Shown in pieces: positions 45,239 to 53,691 of a stretch of DNA of 64,000 nucleotides; position 1 is the first letter of the stretch, and each line of letters begins with the position of its first letter. The notes under the pieces are model-generated. The model saw nothing but the letters and a program-made list of their open reading frames with translations. It did not search any database and was not told the DNA's origin. A program made the translations under genes and the position numbers. The DNA comes from Priestia abyssalis (GTDB taxonomy: Bacteria > Bacillota > Bacilli > Bacillales > Bacillaceae_H): positions 2,628,417-2,692,416 of the forward strand of contig NZ_KV917369.1 in the NCBI RefSeq assembly GCF_002019595.1, in the 5' to 3' direction.

Positions 45239-45838
45239 TTATAATTTAAATTGATTTTGTACAAATTCATCCATACATTGTAATGCTTTAACGGCAGATA
45301 CTTCGTGATAATTTTTGGAAAAAGAATCTATAAATCCATGCACTCCAGGAAAACTCTTAATTTTCAAATCTCTATATTCCTTTTTCTTTAATGTTTCAAC
45401 TAGATTATGTACATCAAATGCTTGTTCTTCAGTTGGGAAAATTAGAAGTGTCGGACATGAAGGCTGAATATCTGCATGATTTCGAATTCGCGATCCATAA
45501 CAACCTATTACAAAGTCACCCATTTTATTTTCACTGCATAACCACGCAATTGTCGCTCCAACACTAAATCCGACTACTCCAACTCTCTGATATTCTTGCT
45601 TCAGCTCAGTTATGGCCTGATTAACTTGTTGTACCCCATACTCAAAACCGATATTTTGAACGAAATTTTCATAAGCAAGTGCTTCTTCAGTATACGTATA
45701 AGGGTTTTCTTTATGTAATAAATTCGGACATATTACGTGTATCCCCAGCTTAGATAACCTTTTTTGCATATATTTCATATGTTTATTAACCCCATATATT
45801 TCATGAACTAACACAATAGCCACATCTTGCTTCTCCAT
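45239..45838 (-). CDS. Dienelactone-hydrolase-family alpha/beta hydrolase
   Basis: 199 aa. Nucleophile elbow GFSVGA with Ser (dienelactone hydrolases proper use Cys), oxyanion/entry VHEIYGVN, and catalytic His in PGVHGF. Acid residue probably in PTEEQAFDVHN. Substrate unknown. Single gene with a GGAGG-type site upstream. Confidence 0.8.
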   Translation of the reverse strand: MEKQDVAIVLVHEIYGVNKHMKYMQKRLSKLGIHVICPNLLHKENPYTYTEEALAYENFVQNIGFEYGVQQVNQAITELKQEYQRVGVVGFSVGATIAWLCSENKMGDFVIGCYGSRIRNHADIQPSCPTLLIFPTEEQAFDVHNLVETLKKKEYRDLKIKSFPGVHGFIDSFSKNYHEVSAVKALQCMDEFVQNQFKL

Positions 45839-45938
45839 CCAGCTTCCCTCCTATTAAATTAATTTGTATTTATTTTATCCGCCTATCCCCATAAAAAAAG
45901 GCTAATTTTCTTATTCATATGCAGTTTACATAAAGAAA

Positions 45939-46130
45939 ACTTCCATCAGTGGAGGTTTTCTTCCTTCCTCCACTGATGGTTAGATGACTTATTGGGCTTT
46001 TACGGGCAGTTATCCCCCACTTATCCTTCCGCGATGACTAAAGAACAAAGACTAAAAGCACGACGTCAATCTCTACGTCTTCGCTAGCACATCCTGTGCG
46101 TCGGAAGTGGGGGTCTGTACTGCCTGTTAA
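45939..46130. repeat. Dispersed structured repeat element
   Basis: A perfect 13-bp hairpin (CCATCAGTGGAGG 45943-45955 / CCTCCACTGATGG 45967-45979) is followed by a larger fold in which GGGCAGTTATCCCCCACTT pairs with AAGTGGGGGTCTGTACTGCC, CCG pairs with CGG, and a small inner hairpin lies between. Parts recur at 3311-3343. No coding capacity. It occupies most of 45839-46244. Confidence 0.6.
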
Positions 46131-46244
46131 TTAATACGGAACGAACGTTCTATCTGTACTCAAAAACACCTTAGATTCTGCTAAATTCAAGATTCGCCGA
46201 ATGCAATATAATTGTCGGTAGGTTTAGCAAAACACCCTCAAGTG

Positions 46245-46574
46245 CTAGATCATCACGATTATAGACAAAATCAGACAGATTATTGCAGGAATAATCATTA
46301 CAATAGGTTGTTGAGCCCGAAAAATATGAGCATGTATAGCCCCCATCATGAGAATTATAAATAATACCCCTGATCCCAAAACCAAGTATTGATTCCAGAT
46401 ACCACCGATCATTCCTATTGCTCCAATGACTTCAATCAATCCAATTACAGACATGAACCACAATGGATATTGGTAGTGCCGCCAATGTTCAACCTGAAAC
46501 GGTATACGGAAAAGTTTTATGAGTCCTCCTACTAAAATAAAAACTGCTAAAATCACTTGCATAATAGTTATCAT
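46245..46574 (-). CDS. DoxX-like membrane protein
   Basis: 109 aa with four predicted helices. N-terminal FILVGGLIKLF and IGLIEVIGAIGMIGGIW are typical of DoxX/DUF proteins of about 110-130 aa. The ATG at 46574 has AAAGGAG 9 bases upstream. Physiological role unknown, possibly redox or membrane stress related. Confidence 0.75.
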   Translation of the reverse strand: MITIMQVILAVFILVGGLIKLFRIPFQVEHWRHYQYPLWFMSVIGLIEVIGAIGMIGGIWNQYLVLGSGVLFIILMMGAIHAHIFRAQQPIVMIIPAIICLILSIIVMI

Positions 46575-46787
46575 CTAAGCCTGCTCCTTTGAAAAAATTT
46601 GTTTAGAAGCACTTTCATCCATAATTTACTAGATATATATTCCATATTATATTCTATCAAAAAAGATTTTTTAATCTATAAACAGCGGAGTATTTCCGTT
46701 TGTCCCTTTAAGGTTAGTTTACCTATGTACGATTTTGTTGATAAAATAAGCATATTATTCAAAAATAAGTGATTGGAGGAAAATTAA

Positions 46788-47414
46788 ATGTTCACTCTTT
46801 CTACCCTAAGTGCGTTCGTAGTCATCGTAATTAGCCTATTTCTGATACCAGGTCCAGCCGTTTTTCTTACCGCTACTCGTACAATCCAAAACGGGCGCAA
46901 AGCTGGCATTGTGGCTGGTCTTGGAATCGCGACTGGCGATATGATCCATACGTTATTTGCAGCAGCAGGACTTTCTGCTATTTTGATGACGTCTGCGCTT
47001 GCTTTTAATTTTGTGAAGTTTGCAGGAGCAGCGTATTTGATATATTTAGGAGTTCGGGCAATTTTAGAAAAGCCTGCAGATCCTCAATTGCCAAAGACTT
47101 CTCCAGTGAAGACTTCAAGTACTTATAGTCAAGCGATTTTAGTTGAAGTTCTAAACCCGAAAACAGCTCTTTTCTTTCTGGCATTTTTGCCGCAGTTCGT
47201 TCACCCGGAGCAAGGGCAATCCTTTTTTCAATTTTTGATCCTAGGGTTGATCTTTGTGCTGTTAAGTGCCATCTACACAACGTTTATTGCGATGAGTGTA
47301 CAACTGCTCGGACGATTGGTTAAGCGAATATCCTGGATTGGCCGTTGGAGCGGTAAAATCGTAGGGGCAATCTATATTAGTCTTGGATTAAAAGTCGCGA
47401 TTCAGAGTCGGTAA
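46788..47414 (+). CDS. LysE-family exporter
   Basis: 208 aa, six predicted helices. LysE signature near the start (IPGPAVFLTATRTIQNGRKA, then GIVAGLGIATGD) and EVLNPKTALFFLAFLPQFV in the middle. Exports amino acids or derivatives of homoserine/threonine type; substrate not determinable. RBS GGAGGAAAA before the ATG. Confidence 0.9.
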   Translation: MFTLSTLSAFVVIVISLFLIPGPAVFLTATRTIQNGRKAGIVAGLGIATGDMIHTLFAAAGLSAILMTSALAFNFVKFAGAAYLIYLGVRAILEKPADPQLPKTSPVKTSSTYSQAILVEVLNPKTALFFLAFLPQFVHPEQGQSFFQFLILGLIFVLLSAIYTTFIAMSVQLLGRLVKRISWIGRWSGKIVGAIYISLGLKVAIQSR

Positions 47415-47550
47415 TACAAGAAGATATGACAACACTCCTACCTACAATCAAGATGACTGGTACTCACCAATAAAACTAGCACTTACTGACCTGACTGTAG
47501 AGCAAGCAACATGGAAGCTTGATGATCTAGTTATTTATTTAACCAATACA

Positions 47551-47589
47551 AAAAAGCACCAATTTACTTTGAGTAATATGGTGCTTTTT
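47551..47589. terminator. Bidirectional terminator
   Basis: AAAAAGCACCA (47551-47561) pairs with TGGTGCTTTTT (47579-47589) between convergent genes. Confidence 0.75.
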
Positions 47590-47599
47590 AAAAAGAAAA

Positions 47600-48031
47600 T
47601 CAACTATTATCAGCAACGAGTGTTGAAATTTGCCACTCTACTCCGAATTTGTCCGTTACTTGTCCATATGATGGGCTCCAGAAAGTTTCTTGAAGTGGCA
47701 TTACTATTTGACCACCTTCTTGTAGTTTTTCGAATACCTCTTTTGATTTTTCTACATCGTTTAGCCTGATGGCTATGGTCACTTGTGATCCGATTTGGTG
47801 TGGTTGACCTGGGAATGTATCAGAAATCATAAGATCAGTATTACCAACTTTTAAATGTGCATGTAAAACACGGTCTTTTGCATCAACAGGAATAGAGAAC
47901 TCGGGATTTTCAGGCATTTCTCCAAAAGTTTGAATGATTTCAACTTTTGCATCCAATGCATTTTCATAAAATTTAACTGCTTCTTGTCCATTACCATTCA
48001 AAACTAAATAAGGGTTAATACCTAAAATCAT
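47600..48031 (-). CDS. PhnB-type VOC protein
   Basis: 143 aa. ILGINPYLVLNGNGQEAVKFYENALDAKVE (split here only by length) is the classic PhnB opening; SYGQVTDKFGVEWQI near the end is the usual PhnB close. Start at 48031 selected for AAGAGGTG 7 bases upstream. Function of the family is unknown; often called a glyoxalase or demethylubiquinone methyltransferase-like protein. Confidence 0.85.
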   Translation of the reverse strand: MILGINPYLVLNGNGQEAVKFYENALDAKVEIIQTFGEMPENPEFSIPVDAKDRVLHAHLKVGNTDLMISDTFPGQPHQIGSQVTIAIRLNDVEKSKEVFEKLQEGGQIVMPLQETFWSPSYGQVTDKFGVEWQISTLVADNS

Positions 48032-48178
48032 TAAATACACCTCTTTTTTAATATTTTGTTTAATAGTAGTTAAATAATCATATTTCAACGAACCGAGGAA
48101 CAAACATCCCTAAATATATTACCATATATTACCTGTTTGTGGAACCACTTTATATTGAAGTAGTGCCACCGTTAGAGT

Positions 48179-48484
48179 TTAATAAGAGACCTCTTCTCTT
48201 TCGGATTTATTCATTTTAAAATCTATATCTAATAAAACTTGAGTGAAAGGAAAGAAGAGCCATAACATGATGGTAACGGTTTGGATGACCAATGGCTTCC
48301 AATCTTTATTTTTAAACAGAATGATTACAGTTCGTACTGTGATAACAAAGAAAAAACCAAATACCAATAACCATAGCAAAGGTATAAGAAATGGTGTCAA
48401 TATTTCAACAATTTCCCATTCGAAAAGTTTATATAAAACAACTAAAATGCTACTTACTAAAGCTAAAAAGAGTAATCGATTATG
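48179..48484 (-). pseudogene. Small membrane protein that appears to have lost its start codon
   Basis: An open frame of about 100 codons with three hydrophobic segments (LLFLALVSSILVVLYKLF, PFLIPLLWLLVFGFFFVITV, TIMLWLFFPFTQVLL). It begins HNRLLF directly after a TAA; CAT stands where ATG would be expected. A TTG at 48400 would give 73 aa but without a site and with the first helix missing. Family not recognised. Confidence 0.45.
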
Positions 48485-48554
48485 TTACACCCTTTTCCCT
48501 CTTTCCGAATTAAGTTCATTTCTGAGCTTAATTGTACAAATAAAAACTACGGCA

Positions 48555-48576
48555 TGCTCCGTTAGTGCAATAAAAA
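48555..48576. repeat. CCGTTAGT-type short palindromic repeat, partial copy
   Basis: GCTCCGTTAGTGCAATAAAAAA belongs to the repeat family described at 58117-58204. Another partial copy lies at 51842-51872 (TGCTCCGCTAGCGCAATAAA). Confidence 0.5.
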
Positions 48577-48659
48577 AGCTTTACTCCTTATTTAAAAATA
48601 AAGCGCCCGATTCTGGCATTACTCAGATCATTGAAACGGCTTCAAAAGCCTCTAAATGA

Positions 48660-49514
48660 TTAATTATCGTTAAATCCTAATCGCTTGATAATCCATTGCG
48701 TACGCTCTTGATAGGCAGCATCGCAATTCGTAAAAAGATGGTCAGTTTTATACCAAGAAATTTCCTTTGGTGAACTTGCAAAAGAATAGAATGTATCTGC
48801 TTGGTGTTTTGGTACAAATTCGTCATCATGAACAAATTGAAATAACAGTGATGCAGGTGTAGCTTTATTTATATAATGAATCGCATCCAATGGTTCCAAT
48901 TCAGAAATAAATTTATTAAACTTCTCTCTTGATAGTTTGGCACGAATTAATACCGCTAATGGATGCTCACTAGTTTTATGCCACTCAGACACACTAGAGA
49001 ATCCAGCCATTAAAACGTATGATTTAATACGTTCTTCGATTCCAGCAAGAACTCCTCCCCAAGTAGCACCTAAACTATGTCCAATATAGGCAAGACGATT
49101 TAAATCAATATTTTCGAAACTACAAAGAAGGTCAACTCCCCTTTGGATATCGACCACTGTCTGAGTATATTGTTTAATATTAGTGATTGTTTCTATCATA
49201 AGATTTAATTTCTGCTCCTCAGATAAACCTTTTGGAGAACGACTTCGCATGGCAGGTGCAGTGATTAAAAGAGAAACTATACCTTTTAAAGCTAAAGCTT
49301 CAGCTTCAGATAAAAACGTTGTTCGATTGCCTTGACCTGGATGCATAAAAACAACTGCTGGGAAAGGTCCGCCTGTATCTGGCACGACTAGATATGCAGG
49401 TACTTTCCCGCCATACGGACTTAAATAAGACACATCTCTAACCGTATAACCATCCTTTTCAATACACGAAGATTCCTCGAAATCTAAAGACAAAGAACGT
49501 TCATAATCAAGCAA
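48660..49514 (-). CDS. Alpha/beta hydrolase (esterase-like)
   Basis: 284 aa starting at TTG with AAGGAGAG 9 bases upstream. Nucleophile elbow GHSLGATWGG (Ser about 147); YLVVPDTGGPFPAVVFMHPG at the oxyanion region; catalytic His probably in TDHLF and Asp in HDDEF near the C-terminus. Resembles acetyl-xylan-esterase or dienelactone-type esterases. Substrate unknown. Confidence 0.82.
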   Translation of the reverse strand: MLDYERSLSLDFEESSCIEKDGYTVRDVSYLSPYGGKVPAYLVVPDTGGPFPAVVFMHPGQGNRTTFLSEAEALALKGIVSLLITAPAMRSRSPKGLSEEQKLNLMIETITNIKQYTQTVVDIQRGVDLLCSFENIDLNRLAYIGHSLGATWGGVLAGIEERIKSYVLMAGFSSVSEWHKTSEHPLAVLIRAKLSREKFNKFISELEPLDAIHYINKATPASLLFQFVHDDEFVPKHQADTFYSFASSPKEISWYKTDHLFTNCDAAYQERTQWIIKRLGFNDN

Positions 49515-49742
49515 CTAATATCACTCTCCTTGGACCGTTTAAAAGTTTAAGTATATTTATCTATATTACCACAATTTACCTTTTTTGTTTTATAAAATAT
49601 TAATATACTTATTTAACTTTACTTCCCCGTTCAATATGCCTTATTCGATTAAATGGACCAAATCAAAAAGGACACCTTCTTATTAAATTAGCTGGTTGAA
49701 GAGGAACGCAGTTTTCATCTTCAGTTAAAAAATGAATAAGAA

Positions 49743-49772
49743 AAAGGCACTACCGCTCTTTCAGTAATGCCC
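49743..49772 (-). terminator. Intrinsic terminator
   Basis: Minus strand GGCATTAC...GTAGTGCC followed by TTTTTCTT, after the zinc-ribbon gene. Confidence 0.6.
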
Positions 49773-49796
49773 CAGTTGTAATTTACACTTATATTT

Positions 49797-50003
49797 TTAT
49801 GAACCAAAGAATAAATCCAGTATATTTGATGCCGTAGAAGATTGCTTATTATAGAACTCGGAATAACCACAGGTCTTACAATAAACAACAATAAACGTAT
49901 TATGTTGAATGTCAAACATTTTAGATAATCCTGTTCCCGTCATTGCAACTTCCTTTTTCCCTGCATCTTTGCTTCCACATTTTATACAACCTTTTTCAGA
50001 CAT
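49797..50003 (-). CDS. Small zinc-ribbon protein
   Basis: 68 aa with two Cys pairs, CIKCG near residue 6 and CKTCG near residue 42, forming one zinc ribbon, with a beta-rich middle. RBS GGAGAGGGGA before the ATG at 50003. Similar proteins of 60-80 aa are common in bacilli; function unknown. Confidence 0.7.
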   Translation of the reverse strand: MSEKGCIKCGSKDAGKKEVAMTGTGLSKMFDIQHNTFIVVYCKTCGYSEFYNKQSSTASNILDLFFGS

Positions 50004-50108
50004 ATTTGTTCCCCTCTCCAACAGCCGATGTATTTATACTTTAATACGGAGGGGGCTCGAAAAGGTTTCAGTTGATAATTTTACACCATAGTCTTTCTTG
50101 AACTAACT

Positions 50109-50279
50109 TTAGTAAGAAAAAGCGATCCTTCTGATTGAAGAATCGCTATCCGTTGAAGACGAAAAGGCATTGCTTGTTATTCTAGGTAAACCAATAGCCA
50201 GAATAACAACCGCAATGAGAATGCCCCAAAAATGCTTTTTTATATTGGATTTTTCTCCCTTTTTGTTCTTAATTATATG
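50109..50279 (-). pseudogene. Possible remnant of a small membrane protein
   Basis: Minus-strand frame KKGEKSNIKKHFWGILIAVV continuing into a hydrophobic helix (VILAIGLPRITS) and a Ser/Asp tail, without a start codon or ribosome site. Its 3' end overlaps a terminator-like hairpin (AGCGATTCTTC / GAAGGATCGCT then TTTT). Either decayed or non-canonical. Confidence 0.3.
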
Positions 50280-50344
50280 ACATCTATTGCATTTGAGTCA
50301 GGAACATTTCGCACGAACTAACGCGCTCGATTGCGGAAGATCAA

Positions 50345-51136
50345 CTAATTATATAGATATCCTTTCAGTAAAGTTACACAGCCTCCAATTAACTCAACTT
50401 TATCTCCTTTTATCTTTAGTTTTATTTCACCACCGCGCTCTGAATCTTGATATGCTGTAAATTCTTTTTTATTTAAGCGATTAGTCCAATATGAAGCTAA
50501 TGCGCAGTGTGCAGAACCAGTTACGTAATCTTCATTAATTCCTATTTTTGGAGCAAAATACCTTGATACAAAGTCATACTTATCTGATCCACGACTAGTA
50601 ATAATTATACCAGGACCCTCTAGTTCTCTAATTGCTTCCAAATTAGGTGTTATGTTATGAACCATATCTTGATTTTCCAGTTCTAAAATGTACCGATCTT
50701 CTGCCCAAGCAGCACCTTTTATAGGGAAATCAGTAACACGCTTTAATGTCTCAGTCACTTCTGTTTGAGTTGATTCTTTTATATTAAATCTCAGAATTAT
50801 TTGCTGTTCTGATAGCTCAGTTCGAAGGAGGCCTGATTGAGTATAAAAATTAATTGTTGACTCTGATGAAGAAAAACCCTCACTCCATAGAATATGGGCA
50901 GCTCCTAATGTACCATGCCCACATAAATTAATCTCTTGAGTGGGTGTAAACCATCTAAGCTGATAGTTATTTCCATCTTTTATTGAAATAAAAGTTGTGA
51001 TAGGTTGATTGAATTCTTTTGCTAAGGATTTCATCCAATCTTCTGATCTGTTCTCTCTCAAGAAAACTATTGCTGCAGGATTTCCCTTAAATTTTTCTTT
51101 AGTAAAAGCATTGATAAAATAAAATTCGCTATTCAT
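50345..51136 (-). CDS. PhzF-family isomerase/epimerase-like protein
   Basis: 263 aa. PhzF features: NAFTKEKFKGNPAAIVF, RWFTPTQEINLCGHGTLGAAH and the second-lobe VTGSAHCALASYW. The position of the catalytic Glu of PhzF (in NLSETAF) reads NQPITTF here, with Ile in its place. It may therefore have altered chemistry. Single gene; ATG follows a GGGGTGGGG-type site. Confidence 0.85.
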   Translation of the reverse strand: MNSEFYFINAFTKEKFKGNPAAIVFLRENRSEDWMKSLAKEFNQPITTFISIKDGNNYQLRWFTPTQEINLCGHGTLGAAHILWSEGFSSSESTINFYTQSGLLRTELSEQQIILRFNIKESTQTEVTETLKRVTDFPIKGAAWAEDRYILELENQDMVHNITPNLEAIRELEGPGIIITSRGSDKYDFVSRYFAPKIGINEDYVTGSAHCALASYWTNRLNKKEFTAYQDSERGGEIKLKIKGDKVELIGGCVTLLKGYLYN

Positions 51137-51285
51137 ATGCGCCCCACCCCTAAATTAAATCAGCAACCTTTATTCTCTCTAACATAAAAAACAATCCTTT
51201 ACTTGTAAAACGCCCTTTAGCTAAATAAAAAGTTAATCTACATTTTTCCTTCTAGAGAACGCTAAATCTGTATTTTATCATTTTA

Positions 51286-51340
51286 GGCGAGAAGACTCCC
51301 ACTTCAAATTTTCGTTAGAAAATTAAGTGGTGGGTAGTTC
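51286..51340. repeat. GGCGAGAAGACTCCCACTT palindrome, copy 1
   Basis: GGCGAGAAGACTCCCACTT at 51286-51304 is followed by AAGTGGTGGGTAGTTC at 51325-51340, giving an imperfect hairpin. The first 19 bases recur at 53514-53532. Confidence 0.55.
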
Positions 51341-51575
51341 AATGTTTAACGCTTCGTTCATCATATGGTATTTCCTGCTTAGTATCTAAAGGTATTTTCG
51401 CACCTTGAGTAATATCTAGTCCTTCATTTCTTCCTTCATCAAGATTAGTTGAAGGTGTATAACCGGGAGAATTTGGCAAGTCTTTTTTATCACTATTTAC
51501 AATTTTTTTTATAAAGAAAAAAACAGCAAGAAAAACAATGATTACTAAACCTATATTTGCAATAGTTTCCCACAT
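51339..51575 (-). CDS. Small single-pass membrane protein
   Basis: 78 aa, N-terminal helix (IANIGLVIIVFLAVFFFIKK) then a polar tail rich in Asp, Lys and Pro. AAAGGAG 8 bases upstream of the ATG at 51575. Topology implies the tail is cytoplasmic. Unknown function; followed in tandem by a similar gene layout at 51608 upstream in transcription order. Confidence 0.6.
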   Translation of the reverse strand: MWETIANIGLVIIVFLAVFFFIKKIVNSDKKDLPNSPGYTPSTNLDEGRNEGLDITQGAKIPLDTKQEIPYDERSVKH

Positions 51576-51607
51576 CTGCAATTCTCCTTTCTAAATTAAA
51601 AGAAGCC

Positions 51608-51781
51608 TCACTTCAATTGTCCATTTGTGTATTTATTATCCCCTATCATATAGTTTGAACTGTCCCCTGGCTTAACGTTTGGATCGGTTGGTTTATGAGG
51701 GTTATTATTGATTTTCTTATTCCTTAAGTCTATCAATAAAGCAAATGTTACAACCCCAAGAATAAAAACAATAAACCACAT
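51608..51781 (-). CDS. Small single-pass membrane protein
   Basis: 57 aa with one N-terminal helix (WFIVFILGVVTFALLIDL) and a polar Asn/Lys/Pro tail. GAGGAGGTG precedes the ATG at 51781 by 9 bases. Same architecture as the gene 32 bp downstream (51339-51575), so they form a small operon. Function unknown. Confidence 0.6.
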   Translation of the reverse strand: MWFIVFILGVVTFALLIDLRNKKINNNPHKPTDPNVKPGDSSNYMIGDNKYTNGQLK

Positions 51782-52058
51782 CAACAAGGTCACCTCCTCA
51801 ACTTACATTATATTACATAATTGGAATTGTTTTTACTCCATAAACTAATCTGCTCCGCTAGCGCAATAAAAAATGGAATTGCAGTGCAATCCCATTCTTC
51901 AACAAATATCGCCGTTCGTATATAGCTTATTCAGCTCTTTTAACTTTCTTTATAGCTACTTGTATGTATCCCATTAATAAACCAGATGTTTTACAAATCA
52001 TAGCCCATAAATGAAAAGTCTTGTATGAGAAGCTGATACAAGTTTTAAATTATAAAAT

Positions 52059-52580
<522 letters not shown>

Positions 52581-52750
52581 AGCCCTTCAATCCACCTTTT
52601 ACATATACTTGCTAATATTTTTATTATGTCAAAATCTCCACAGGTACTCAATTTTCCCTTTAAAAATTCCTTGTTCCTTAGTACCGTAAGATATTACACA
52701 AAAAACTCCTCTTTTTACCGATCAAGAGGAATTAATATAAGTCAGGATTA

Positions 52751-52866
52751 TCAGTAATTGAAGATTAGTCTCCTGCAAATATGCACTTGAAACACTCTAT
52801 TATCGCTTAAAGTAACAATTAAATGATCCAGTTCTTGTTTGTAAGGACCATTCAGAACAAATTTCA
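52751..52866 (-). pseudogene. Short remnant, unknown
   Basis: A 38-codon minus-strand frame (MKFVLNGPYKQELDHLIVTL, then SDNRVFQVHICRRL) with protein-like composition but no ribosome site; sequence upstream stays protein-like for a few codons. Possibly the 3' end of a lost gene. Confidence 0.3.
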
Positions 52867-52900
52867 TATTTTCTAAATCAGAAACTAATCCTTTTTAAAC

Positions 52901-53353
52901 CTACAAATCTTGAGATAATCGAATCATATCCCTGCACTGTATACCGTTTTCGAAAATCTCTTCTGGATAGTGCCTAATGAAAAAATCTATATCAACACCA
53001 GTAATTCTAAAGCCACATTTTTGGTAAAGGGCTAATTGTCCAATGCTTGAATTTCCAGTTCCTACTTCTATGGTTCTATATCTTCTTAACTTAGCTACTT
53101 CAATTGCATTCATTATTAGTTGTTTCCCAAAACCTTTGCCGTTCTGGGCTTCTATAACTGCAATATTCACCAATTCCACTGTTTCAGGCCTTGTCGGCAG
53201 TAGTACATAAACCCCAATGATTTGACCATCATTTTCAGCTACAAAACATTCTCCCCTTTGCACATATTCCTCAACGAGGATCCTAGAAGGGTCAGCTAAC
53301 AACAACAAATCGATTGGAGGCTCTTCACCTATGTTTAGTTTACGAATAACCAT
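52901..53353 (-). CDS. GNAT-family N-acetyltransferase
   Basis: 150 aa. Acetyl-CoA-binding loop NGKGFGKQLIMNAI (Q/RxxGxG/A type) near residues 72-85, preceded by a beta strand VELVNIAVIEAQ, and ending RITGVDIDFFIRHYPE. The ATG has GGGAGAG upstream. Substrate unknown; the shape is close to aminoglycoside-6'-acetyltransferase-like GNATs. Confidence 0.85.
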   Translation of the reverse strand: MVIRKLNIGEEPPIDLLLLADPSRILVEEYVQRGECFVAENDGQIIGVYVLLPTRPETVELVNIAVIEAQNGKGFGKQLIMNAIEVAKLRRYRTIEVGTGNSSIGQLALYQKCGFRITGVDIDFFIRHYPEEIFENGIQCRDMIRLSQDL

Positions 53354-53513
53354 ATTACTCTCCCTTACATAACTTTATTTTACCATTTCTTGTTCAACTA
53401 ATGCTGCCCGGATAGCTGAATAAGATTCGCTACTATCACCGTTCTCCTGAAATATGAAAACTTCCCCTTTCTGTAGAAAGACTAACTTCTTCCTTGCCTT
53501 TTTTATTATTTTA

Positions 53514-53580
53514 GGCGAGAAGACTCCCACTTCCATTTTGTGCAGGACGCAGCCCAAAAATAAGTGGGAGATGAATCGCC
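53514..53580. repeat. GGCGAGAAGACTCCCACTT palindrome, copy 2 (IS200/IS605-like)
   Basis: GGCGA-GAAGAC-TCCCACTT (53514-53532) pairs with AAGTGGGA-GATGAA-TCGCC (53562-53580) through two stems separated by an internal loop. The imperfect stem-loop and conserved sequence resemble ends of IS200/IS605 elements. Region 53375-53691 around it has no gene I can support. Confidence 0.5.
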
Positions 53581-53691
53581 TTTTTGCGCAGAGAAACACT
53601 GCTCTTATGGTATAATATTCCTGTACAGGTTGTTCTTTGAAAATTGAAGATATAAGGTTGTGACAGGAAAAACGTCTGTCATGTAAAATCT

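Noticed and set aside
48243-48659. 138-codon plus-strand ORF
   Set aside because: It is antisense to the membrane-protein frame at 48179-48484 and a repeat, with no site upstream and no family resemblance.
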